64,000 nucleotides of DNA from Psychroserpens jangbogonensis (GTDB lineage: Bacteria > Bacteroidota > Bacteroidia > Flavobacteriales > Flavobacteriaceae): the NCBI RefSeq assembly GCF_000797465.1, contig NZ_JSWG01000011.1, positions 1 through 64,000 of the forward strand, given 5' to 3'. The translations under genes were made by a program, and so were the position numbers. The notes beneath the pieces were generated by a model. The model did not search any database. It was not told the DNA's origin and saw nothing but the letters and a program-made list of their open reading frames with translations. This document shows, piece after piece, positions 26,295 to 34,778 of this stretch (its first letter is position 1; every line of letters starts with the position of its first letter).

Positions 26295-28397
26295 TTATGA
26301 TATATAGTTCCAGATATTCTTGTATTTACTAAGCTGTCGGTAAGTCTGTAAAATAGTTTTATTTTCAACAGAACCTAAGGAAGGGTCACTATTTAAAATA
26401 CGTTTGGCGTAAAACCGTGAGCTTTGTAAAATATCTTTATCCTTAATAATGTCTGCAATTTTAAGATTTAGAACACCACTTTGTTGAGTTCCCATGATGT
26501 CTCCTGGTCCACGAAGTCTTAAATCAACTTCTGCTATTTCAAATCCATCACTAGTTCTGGTCATTGTTTCAAGTCGTGTTTTGCTGTTTTGACTCAGTTT
26601 ATGTCCTGTCATTAAAATGCAGAAACTCTGTTCGGCACCACGACCAACACGGCCTCTGAGTTGATGCAATTGTGATAAGCCAAAGCGTTCTGCGCTTTCA
26701 ATCACCATTACTGAGGCATTTGGAACATTAACTCCAACTTCAATAACTGTAGTTGCGACCATAATTTGTGTTTGTCCTTTTACAAAACGTTGCATTTCAT
26801 ATTCTTTGTCTGCAGGCTTCATTTTGCCATGAACTATAGAGATTTGATATTTTGGCAAGGGAAAATCGCGAACAATACTTTCATAACCGTCCATTAAATC
26901 TTTATAATCTAGTTTTTCGCTTTCTTGTATTAATGGGTAGACGATGTAAATCTGTCTTCCTTTATCAATTTCATCACGAATAAAACGCAATACTTTAAGT
27001 CGGTTTTTGTCGAATCTATGAACCGTTTTTATTATCTGTCTTCCAGGAGGTAATTCGTCAATAATTGAGATGTCTAAATCGCCGTAAACAGACATTGCTA
27101 AAGTTCTAGGAATTGGCGTTGCTGTCATTACCAAAATGTGTGGAGGAGAGGTGTTTTTTTTCCATAATTTTGAACGTTGAGCAACACCAAATCGATGCTG
27201 TTCATCAATAATCGCAAGTCCTAAATTTTTGAATTTCACCTTATCTTCGAGTAGCGCATGAGTGCCAATTAAGATTTGTAAATCGCCATTTTCTAACGAT
27301 TCGTGAATTTTTCGTCTTTCTGAAGCAGTACTTGAGCCAGATAGTCTTGAAATACTGATATTCAATTTATTACATAATTCACTTAATCCTTGGTAGTGTT
27401 GGACTGACAAAATTTCAGTCGGAGCCATTAGGCAAGCTTGAAAACCGTTGTCAAGCGCCATTATCATTGACATGAAGGCAACTATAGTTTTTCCAGAACC
27501 AACATCACCTTGAAGTAGTCGGTTCATTTGAGCATTGCTGCCTAAATCTTGTCTGATTTCTTTTAAAACACGTTTTTGTGCATTGGTTAAATCGAATGGT
27601 AAATGGTCTTTGTAAAAGGTGTTAAAATAATTTCCGACCGACTCAAAAGGGAATCCCTTTATTTTGGATTTATGAATTAGATTTTTAAGAATTAATTGCA
27701 ATTGAATGTAGAATAATTCTTCAAACTTTAATCGAAATTCTGAGCGCGTTAAAAGCTCTTGATTTTTTGGAAAATGAATGTTAAAAAGCGCTTCGCTTTT
27801 AGATACTAATTTGAGTTCAGAAATTAGATTTTCAGAAAGCGTTTCTTTAAATCGTCCTTTAGTTTCTAAAAACAAACTTTGCATGATTTTGGTCAGTACG
27901 CGATTTGTAACACCTTTATTCGACAATTTTTCGGTAGAAGGGTAGATAGCTTGCATAGATGAGCGAAGGTTTTGTTCGTGTTCACTCAATAGTTCTAAAT
28001 CAGGATGTGGTAGGCTAAAAGTGCCATTAAACCAGTTTACTTTCCCGAAAATCACATAAGGTGTATTGATTTTAATGCTGTCTCTTATCCATTTTTGTCC
28101 ACGAAACCATACCAATTCTATTCTTCCTGTGTCGTCTTCAAATGTTCCTACTAGTCTTTTTCCTCTTTTTTGAGCGACCTCTTTAAATCCTATAACCTTT
28201 CCAACGATTTGAACCTCTGCGCTATTCCTCTGTAAATTGCTGATTTTGTAGTATTTAGTTCTGTCTAGGTAGCGATTGGGGAAAAGGTTAATCAAATCCT
28301 GGAAGGTGTGAATGCCTAATTCACTTCGCAGTAAGTCTGCTCGATTAGGGCCAACACCTTTAAGGTAGTCAATAGGAGTTTGAAGGTTAGTACTCAT
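26295..28397 (-). CDS. recG: ATP-dependent DNA helicase RecG
   Basis: This 700-aa helicase remodels stalled forks and branched DNA. The N-terminal HhH-like and wedge OB domain (about 1-200) opens with LKGVGPNRADLLRSELGI. The SF2 motor follows with Walker A GDVGSGKT, DEQHRFG (DExH), TATPIPRTLAMSVYGDLD, and the C-terminal QLRGRVGRG motif VI and LRGPGDIMGTQQSG block. Length and order are canonical. It starts divergently from the PNGase F gene. Confidence 0.97.
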   Translation of the reverse strand: MSTNLQTPIDYLKGVGPNRADLLRSELGIHTFQDLINLFPNRYLDRTKYYKISNLQRNSAEVQIVGKVIGFKEVAQKRGKRLVGTFEDDTGRIELVWFRGQKWIRDSIKINTPYVIFGKVNWFNGTFSLPHPDLELLSEHEQNLRSSMQAIYPSTEKLSNKGVTNRVLTKIMQSLFLETKGRFKETLSENLISELKLVSKSEALFNIHFPKNQELLTRSEFRLKFEELFYIQLQLILKNLIHKSKIKGFPFESVGNYFNTFYKDHLPFDLTNAQKRVLKEIRQDLGSNAQMNRLLQGDVGSGKTIVAFMSMIMALDNGFQACLMAPTEILSVQHYQGLSELCNKLNISISRLSGSSTASERRKIHESLENGDLQILIGTHALLEDKVKFKNLGLAIIDEQHRFGVAQRSKLWKKNTSPPHILVMTATPIPRTLAMSVYGDLDISIIDELPPGRQIIKTVHRFDKNRLKVLRFIRDEIDKGRQIYIVYPLIQESEKLDYKDLMDGYESIVRDFPLPKYQISIVHGKMKPADKEYEMQRFVKGQTQIMVATTVIEVGVNVPNASVMVIESAERFGLSQLHQLRGRVGRGAEQSFCILMTGHKLSQNSKTRLETMTRTSDGFEIAEVDLRLRGPGDIMGTQQSGVLNLKIADIIKDKDILQSSRFYAKRILNSDPSLGSVENKTILQTYRQLSKYKNIWNYIS

Positions 28398-28500
28398 ATT
28401 TTCAAAATTATCACTTTTTTCTAACCTTTTATTATCAATTTTATCTTTTCAGAAATATTATCACATATAATCTTTATATTGTGGAAAAATCAATAAAAAT

Positions 28501-30201
28501 ATGAAAACTAGTAATTTAAAAAAGAGCTTAGGAGTCCTTGTATTCGTAATGGGATTGTTATTTATTGTTAACTGTAGTAGTGATGATTCTTCTAGTGGTG
28601 ACGCACAGCAATCAGGTATTGTTGTAACAGGTGCAATCGTCTCTTTTGGTGAAGTTGATGTAGAAAGTAGCTCTGCTTCTCAAAGTGTTCTTGTTAAGGG
28701 TACTAGTCTTTCGGCGGATTTGTCAATAACTGTTACTGCGAATTTTGAGATTTCTTTAGACGATGTGAGCTATACAAATCAGCTTAGTATAGACAAAAGC
28801 GAGGCTAATAGTGAGAATCAGACATTGTATGTGAGATTTTCTCCTTCAATGAGTGATTTGGGTCTCGTTACTGGCACTGTTTCAGTTGAGAGCAATTCGG
28901 CTACCACAAGGACATTGAATTTGAGTGGTACAGGATTGAGTATTACTCCATTGATCACTGTGAATACAATGAGTCTTAATTTTGATGATACTCAGGTTTC
29001 GGCTAATTCTTCTTCATTAACCCTTTTTGTAGATGGAGATAATTTAAATTCTGTAATAGATATAGCTACAACTGAAGGTTTTGAAGTTTCTTTAGATGGA
29101 TCCGCTTTTTCAAGTGCGTTGCAAATTCCTTCTGAATCTGCAAATAGTCAGGCAACTGTATTTGTTAGGTTTGCGCCAATAGCTATTGGGAGTATTACAG
29201 GAACTTTGAATATTGTTAATTCTGAAGCTGATAACGTTGAGGTTTCGTTAGCAGGTGAAGGTACTCCCGTGATACATAATTACACTACTTTTAGTGATGA
29301 GCCTTTAGCTTTTGGAACTGGTTTTAGTCAGGCAGCAGAGCAGACGTTTACACTTCATTCAGATGTGTCTAATATTTCGCAAATAAAAATGTATATGCAA
29401 ATTGACTGTCCTTCAACAGGTTGTGATGATTGGGATAGGTATGCTAATATAATGGTTAGAGATCCTGATTCTGGAGATTGGTATGAAATTGGGCGTTATA
29501 TCACACCTTATTGGGTTGGAACTCAATTGTTGCCGAGAGGTTTAGAGTTTGATGTAACGGATTTCAAATCGTTATTAACTGGTAGTGTGGAAATAAGAAT
29601 TTATATTGAAAACTGGACGGCTAAGGCTGATTTGGTTTCTATTGATTTTGACTATATTGAAGGAACGCCAGATTACGAATACTATGCGATTGCTGAGGTA
29701 ATGCAATATAATGCGAATTCCTTAGAAGGAGTTCCTTATGGTGTCAATCACAATTTTGATTTAACAAGAACTGTTTCAGTTCCTTCGAATACAGAATCTG
29801 CACATCTTAGAACTGTTATTTCAGGTTGGGGACATGCAACGCCAAATGATTCAGATGGAAGACCTTGCGCAGAGTGGTGTTATAGAACACATGATGTTAA
29901 GGTTAATGGAGCTTCAATGTTTCAGCATAATATGGGGCCAATAGGCTGTGCTTCAAACCCTATAAATAATCAAAACCCAGGAAATTGGACGCCTGATAGA
30001 GCAGGTTGGTGTCCAGGAATGGTGGTTCCTCCAAGAATTGATCAATTTGCTACTTCTATGGCTGGAAACTCGTTTTCTTTTGAGTACGATTACGAAGATT
30101 GGGTTAGTGATTTGGCTGGTGGTGGCGCTTTTTACGCAACGTCTACTTTTGTTGTTGTTAAAAGTAATACACCAATTAATAAGCCTGTAGTTACCGATTA
30201 A
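28501..30201 (+). CDS. Lipid-anchored PNGase F (peptide-N-glycosidase) with two N-terminal Ig-like modules
   Basis: This 566-aa protein has lipobox Cys25 (FIVNC). Two homologous ~100-residue beta modules (about 42-146 and 152-255), choice-of-anchor/ASH-like, are followed by a full PNGase F domain (about 258-566). The domain tracks Elizabethkingia PNGase F closely (WDRYAN, WYEIGRYITPYWVGT, CAEWCYRTH, NWTPDRAGWCPGM). The catalytic residues Asp60, Glu118 and Glu206 of that enzyme correspond to Asp312, Glu370 and Glu458. It should cleave N-glycans from asparagine on glycoproteins at the cell surface. The lipid anchor and Ig modules are the unusual part. A terminator follows. Confidence 0.95.
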   Translation: MKTSNLKKSLGVLVFVMGLLFIVNCSSDDSSSGDAQQSGIVVTGAIVSFGEVDVESSSASQSVLVKGTSLSADLSITVTANFEISLDDVSYTNQLSIDKSEANSENQTLYVRFSPSMSDLGLVTGTVSVESNSATTRTLNLSGTGLSITPLITVNTMSLNFDDTQVSANSSSLTLFVDGDNLNSVIDIATTEGFEVSLDGSAFSSALQIPSESANSQATVFVRFAPIAIGSITGTLNIVNSEADNVEVSLAGEGTPVIHNYTTFSDEPLAFGTGFSQAAEQTFTLHSDVSNISQIKMYMQIDCPSTGCDDWDRYANIMVRDPDSGDWYEIGRYITPYWVGTQLLPRGLEFDVTDFKSLLTGSVEIRIYIENWTAKADLVSIDFDYIEGTPDYEYYAIAEVMQYNANSLEGVPYGVNHNFDLTRTVSVPSNTESAHLRTVISGWGHATPNDSDGRPCAEWCYRTHDVKVNGASMFQHNMGPIGCASNPINNQNPGNWTPDRAGWCPGMVVPPRIDQFATSMAGNSFSFEYDYEDWVSDLAGGGAFYATSTFVVVKSNTPINKPVVTD

Positions 30202-30224
30202 ATAAAATTAATTATTATACCAAT

Positions 30225-30247
30225 AAAGCACGTTTTAGGCGTGCTTT
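30225..30247 (+). terminator. Terminator of the PNGase F gene
   Basis: Stem AAAGCACG (30225-30232) / CGTGCTTT (30240-30247), 7-nt loop, followed by further T residues. Confidence 0.88.
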
Positions 30248-30352
30248 TTTGATTTATTATAGTTTCAATTTTCATTAACGAGCATTTAAAATTTGTATTT
30301 TGGTAATATGTTTAATCGTAAGAAGTGTGTTGACAACAAAAATAAGTTATAA

Positions 30353-31246
30353 ATGAGAGCATTAGTCATATCAGGAGGAGGAAGTAAAGGTGCTTTTGCG
30401 GGCGGTGTTGCGCAATATTTGACTAAGGATTTAGGCCGAAACTACGACATGTATTTGGGAACCTCTACTGGGAGCTTGTTGGTGCCTCATTTAGCTGCCA
30501 ACGATGTTGGTAAGTTGTATAATGTTTTTACAAATGTAGAGCAGCGGGATATTTTTAGTATAAGCCCTTTTGTTCAACGTCAAAAAGGAAATCGTGAATA
30601 CGTTTCCATTGATTTTGTGAATTCGTTATGGCAATTTATTAGAATGAAGCGAACGTTTGGTGAGAGTAAGTCTTTGAAACGATATATTAGACGAAACCTT
30701 ACAAAGGAAGAGTTTGATAGAATTAGAAGCACTAAAGAGGATGTAGTTGTAACTGTTTCTAATTTATCTATGAATCGCGTAGAGTATAAGTCGATTAAAG
30801 AGTTTAGTTACGAAGAGTTTTGTAATTGGATTTGGATATCGTGTAATTATATTCCGTTTATGTCTTTAGCTACTGTTGATGGTTATGAGTATGCAGATGG
30901 TGGTTTGGGTTGTGTAATTCCAATTCGAGAGGCAATAGAGCGAGGTGCGACTGAAGTAGATGCGATTGTTTTAGAGTCTGAAAATATGAAAAATCAAAAA
31001 GTATTGGGTAAGAATCCGTTTTCTTTAATGTTGAGTTTGTTCGGACATCTTTTGGATCAAGTTGAAAAAAATGACATCACAATAGGTAAGTTGGCAGCTA
31101 AAAATAAGGGAGTAAAGCTTAATTTGTATTATACACCAACAAGCCTCACGGAGAACTCTTTAATTTTCAGTAAGCGTTTAATGGTAAAATGGTGGGCTCA
31201 GGGTTATGAGTATGCTAAAAGAAAACATGAAAAGCCAGTTTCCTGA
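30353..31246 (+). CDS. Patatin-like phospholipase
   Basis: This 297-aa protein is a serine hydrolase of the patatin fold without signal peptide, so probably cytoplasmic. The oxyanion loop SGGGSKGAF (7-15), nucleophile Ser38 in GTSTGS, and the dyad aspartate Asp182 in ADGGLG are all present. It is expected to hydrolyse lipid acyl chains. It is smaller than the secreted patatin-BamA type and has no barrel domain. It converges on the 172-aa gene with only 7 bp between stops. Confidence 0.92.
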   Translation: MRALVISGGGSKGAFAGGVAQYLTKDLGRNYDMYLGTSTGSLLVPHLAANDVGKLYNVFTNVEQRDIFSISPFVQRQKGNREYVSIDFVNSLWQFIRMKRTFGESKSLKRYIRRNLTKEEFDRIRSTKEDVVVTVSNLSMNRVEYKSIKEFSYEEFCNWIWISCNYIPFMSLATVDGYEYADGGLGCVIPIREAIERGATEVDAIVLESENMKNQKVLGKNPFSLMLSLFGHLLDQVEKNDITIGKLAAKNKGVKLNLYYTPTSLTENSLIFSKRLMVKWWAQGYEYAKRKHEKPVS

Positions 31247-31253
31247 TAGTTTT

Positions 31254-31772
31254 TTACCAAATTTCAGAAACTTCTTCTTTAATAAATGATAGTGCTGCAT
31301 CGCTTGGAGATCGCTTATCCATCATGTCGCTTAAAATGACTTCTCGTAGTTTGTCAGCTGAATCTACTCTGTCTGATAATGTAGCTTTTCTAATCATCTG
31401 GATCGTTGCGTTTTTTGCGGTAGAAGTAATGCTCCAGCACTTGTCTGTAACGTAGATTTGTTGTGCTAAATTATGGTCAAATTCTTGTTCAATATTTGCT
31501 ATAAGTAATGATTCATAATCACCTTTATTTGAAGATGTTGGCTTTACCCTTAAGAGTAATTTAGAGGGTTTAGTTCTTTCCAAAAAAAGAGACATGCGCT
31601 CATAAGCTTGAAGTCGTAATGGTAGAGCTTCTTTTTGAAGGTCTTTTTGTACCAAATAATTCCTCCGGTTATTTTCATTTTCTACATGTTCTCTAAAAAA
31701 TAAAAAAGCAATTGCTCCAGTAACTATTGCTGGTATGCAGTATAATAATAAGCCTAAGATATCTAATTCCAT
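31254..31772 (-). CDS. Conserved single-pass membrane protein, unknown
   Basis: This 172-aa protein has an N-terminal transmembrane helix (residues 5-24, LGLLLYCIPAIVTGAIAFLF) followed by a helical cytoplasmic domain rich in Arg/Glu (FFREHVENENNRRNYLVQKD, LPLRLQAYERMSLFLER). I recall similar proteins as a conserved Flavobacteriia family (possibly DUF7935) but cannot verify this. It is 18 bp downstream of the glutamate-synthase-like gene, in the same orientation. The function is unknown. Confidence 0.65.
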   Translation of the reverse strand: MELDILGLLLYCIPAIVTGAIAFLFFREHVENENNRRNYLVQKDLQKEALPLRLQAYERMSLFLERTKPSKLLLRVKPTSSNKGDYESLLIANIEQEFDHNLAQQIYVTDKCWSITSTAKNATIQMIRKATLSDRVDSADKLREVILSDMMDKRSPSDAALSFIKEEVSEIW

Positions 31773-31790
31773 ATTGGGTTTAAAGTGTTT

Positions 31791-33368
31791 TTAATTTGTA
31801 GTTTCTGATTGTTTCAAGTTACCACCCAAAAATATACAATCTTTTAAATCTTGCATAGAAGAAAAGGGAACTTTTGTTTTATGGTACATGTAAGTTGCAC
31901 TTAACTCTTGAGATAAGTTGTGGTCATCTACATTAACTTCAACATCATCCATATTAAACTGACATGGATGTTCATGTCCAGCTGCATGTGTAATTTCAAT
32001 TAATTCTTTTTTAAATGATTTAAAATACTGGGCTAATCGTTCAGATTTTAAGGGTGGATTTATTCCATTTTGAAGCCATTTACTTTGTGTCGCAATACCA
32101 GTAGGACAGCGGTTTGTATGACAAACTTGAGCTTGTATGCAGCCGATACTCATCATAGCTTCACGAGCTACATTTACACAATCTGCTCCCATTGCAAATG
32201 CCATAGCTGCCTTTGCTGGAAATCCTAGTTTACCACTCCCAATAAATACAATACGTTCTGATAAATCTTTGCTTTCAAATAATTTGTATAAATCGCCAAA
32301 AGCATAAACCCAAGGCAAGCTAACGTGGTCTGCAAAACTTGGAGGAGCAGCACCTGTGCCACCTTCGCCACCATCAACAGTAATGAAATCTGGACCTTTA
32401 CCAGTTGCAATCATGATATCTGCAAGTTCTGACCATTGATCTAATTTTCCTATAGCTGCTTTAATTCCGACAGGTAAACCAGTTTGTTCAGCAATATCTT
32501 CAATAAAATCTACAAGTTCTGGAACATTTGAAAATGCTTTATGATTAGGAGGAGATAGAACATCCTTGCCAATTTCTACACCTCTAATTTCTGCAATTTC
32601 TTTTGTGATCTTTGCTCCAGGAAGAACACCACCTTTACCTGGTTTCGCGCCTTGTGATAGTTTTACCTCAATAGCTTTAATAAAAGGGTTGTCTTCAACT
32701 AGTTTTATCATCTTTTCCATTGAAAACCCACCATCTTCAGCTCTTACTCCAAAATATCCTGTTCCAAAATGAAAAACAACATCACCTCCGTTTTTATGAT
32801 ATGGAGACAAACCTCCTTCACCAGTGTTATGATAAGCATGAGCGATTTTAACACCTTTATTCAATGATTCTATAGCTTTCGCAGATAATGAACCAAAACT
32901 CATTGCAGAAACGTTTATAATAGAAGCAGGGCGATAAGGCTTGCGTCTTTTATTGTATGCTCCCATGACTTTTGCACAAGGAATAAAGGATTTGTCAATA
33001 CTGTTAGGATGATTGGCACCAATTTTAAAGGGCATCATCGCATTATTAATAAAAATATGCTGATGCGCATAAATATCACGATCAGTACCAAAGCCTTCAT
33101 AATTGTTTTCTTGCTTTGCAGAAGCGTAAATCCAACTACGTTCTATTCTATTAAAAGGTAATTCTTCTCTATTGTTAGCTACAAAATATTGACGCATTTC
33201 AGGTCCAATACTTTCTAGAAGATAACGAATATGTCCAATGATTGGGAAGTTATGACTAATGGTATGTCTTTTTTGGAAAAAGACATCTCGAATAGCAATT
33301 AATGCTAAAACAATTATAATCCATAGCCACCAAGGGATATTGGATAGTGTATCTAAAATTGATTCCAT
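31791..33368 (-). CDS. FMN-binding glutamate synthase family protein
   Basis: This 525-aa protein has one N-terminal membrane helix (about 12-28, PWWLWIIIVLALIAI) and then the glutamate-synthase FMN/barrel domain: INVSAMSFGSLSAKAIESLN, GEGGLSPYH, KLSQGAKPGKGG, TVDGGEGGTGAAP and a cysteine cluster CIQAQVCHTNRCPTGIATQ (3Fe-4S-type). The glutamine amidotransferase domain of GltB is absent, so it is a GltB-related oxidoreductase, not a complete glutamate synthase. It starts 1 bp downstream of the M20 peptidase gene's stop. Confidence 0.9.
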   Translation of the reverse strand: MESILDTLSNIPWWLWIIIVLALIAIRDVFFQKRHTISHNFPIIGHIRYLLESIGPEMRQYFVANNREELPFNRIERSWIYASAKQENNYEGFGTDRDIYAHQHIFINNAMMPFKIGANHPNSIDKSFIPCAKVMGAYNKRRKPYRPASIINVSAMSFGSLSAKAIESLNKGVKIAHAYHNTGEGGLSPYHKNGGDVVFHFGTGYFGVRAEDGGFSMEKMIKLVEDNPFIKAIEVKLSQGAKPGKGGVLPGAKITKEIAEIRGVEIGKDVLSPPNHKAFSNVPELVDFIEDIAEQTGLPVGIKAAIGKLDQWSELADIMIATGKGPDFITVDGGEGGTGAAPPSFADHVSLPWVYAFGDLYKLFESKDLSERIVFIGSGKLGFPAKAAMAFAMGADCVNVAREAMMSIGCIQAQVCHTNRCPTGIATQSKWLQNGINPPLKSERLAQYFKSFKKELIEITHAAGHEHPCQFNMDDVEVNVDDHNLSQELSATYMYHKTKVPFSSMQDLKDCIFLGGNLKQSETTN

Positions 33369-33369
33369 A

Positions 33370-34641
33370 TTAGTATTGGTTTAAATAATCAAATGTCATT
33401 TGAGTTAATGCTCTGACGCCTAGTAATAAACCACTTTCGTCTATAAAAAAACTTGGTGTATGATGTGGGTGAAGTTCGGTATCGCCTATAGTCATGCCGC
33501 CAAGATAAAAATAAAAACCAGGAATCTTTTCTTGAAAATACGAAAAATCTTCACCAATTGTTTCAGCTTTAATCTGAACCACTTTATCTTCTCCAGCTGC
33601 TTTTTTTAGACTTGGTAACATGTCTCTTACTAAATCATGATTATTATAAGTTATTGCAGTTTGATTTCTGAAAGAAATGGTAGCTTCTCCACCATAAGCT
33701 TTAGCAATGGTTTCTGTCATTTCTGTCATACGCCTAATAATTAGTGCTTTCATGTCTGGATCTAAAGTTCTAACTGTTCCTATAAGTTCTGCCGTTTCAG
33801 GAATGATATTAAATCGAACACCACTGGTGATTTTTCCAACTGTAATTACAGCAGCTTCATTAATAAGTTTTGATTCTCGACTAATTATGGTTTGTAAACC
33901 GTCAATAATTTTTGCTGAAATTAATATAGGATCAACACCTAACCAAGGCGCAGCTCCATGAGCCTGTTGCCCTTTTACATTAATGACAAACCGTTCTACA
34001 GCAGCCATAGCGCCTCCTGGTTTGTAATGTATTTGTCCGACTTCAACCATTGATCTCAAATGCAAACCAAAAATGGCATCTACTTTCGGGTTCTCAAGAA
34101 CACCTTCTTTGATCATTAATTTTGCGCCACCTTCTTCTCCAGGAGGAGGACCTTCTTCAGCAGGTTGAAAAATAAATTTCACAGTACCTTTAATTTTATC
34201 TTTATTCTTTGAGAGAATTTCAGCAACCGACATTAAAATTGCGGTATGACCATCATGTCCACAAGCATGAGCCACACCTGTTTCATTTCCTAAGTAATCA
34301 GTAGTGAAAGTAGATTTAAATGATAAATCACTGTCTTCGGTAACTGGAAGAGCATCAATATCTGCCCTAAGAGCTACTACTTTTCCGGGATGATTACCTT
34401 TTAAAATACCAACAACTCCTGTAATAGCAACACCAGTTTGTACTTCTAAACCCAATGATTTGAGGTGTAATGCTATTTTTTCTGCGGTCTTAAATTCTTG
34501 ATTTGATAATTCTGGATGTTCATGAAAATCACGTCTCCATTCGATCAATTTAGACTCTATTTCAATAAACTGTGATTCTAAATCATTTTGAGCAAATGTG
34601 CTTGTAATTCCTAAGAGTAGAAACGCATATAGGGTTTTCAT
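33370..34641 (-). CDS. Exported M20-family amidohydrolase/peptidase
   Basis: This 423-aa protein has a signal peptide (MKTLYAFLLLGITSTFAQ). The M20D (IAA-amino-acid or hippurate hydrolase-like) motifs are clear: RADIDALPV (Asp94), HACGHDGH (Cys127, His129), FQPAEEGPP (Glu162/163) and the late His in HPHHTPSF. It probably releases amino acids from N-acyl conjugates in the periplasm. It is the first gene of a run with the glutamate-synthase-like and 172-aa genes. Confidence 0.92.
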   Translation of the reverse strand: MKTLYAFLLLGITSTFAQNDLESQFIEIESKLIEWRRDFHEHPELSNQEFKTAEKIALHLKSLGLEVQTGVAITGVVGILKGNHPGKVVALRADIDALPVTEDSDLSFKSTFTTDYLGNETGVAHACGHDGHTAILMSVAEILSKNKDKIKGTVKFIFQPAEEGPPPGEEGGAKLMIKEGVLENPKVDAIFGLHLRSMVEVGQIHYKPGGAMAAVERFVINVKGQQAHGAAPWLGVDPILISAKIIDGLQTIISRESKLINEAAVITVGKITSGVRFNIIPETAELIGTVRTLDPDMKALIIRRMTEMTETIAKAYGGEATISFRNQTAITYNNHDLVRDMLPSLKKAAGEDKVVQIKAETIGEDFSYFQEKIPGFYFYLGGMTIGDTELHPHHTPSFFIDESGLLLGVRALTQMTFDYLNQY

Positions 34642-34778
34642 GGTTATGTTTTTTGTTTAAAAACCTAAATATATATCAAAAATTAGCCGCCGCAATGATT
34701 GTTTATAATTATTGATAAAAGCAATGCGTATAACCTAATGCAAATAGTTATTTTTATGGTTCTAAAAACGACAAAGAA

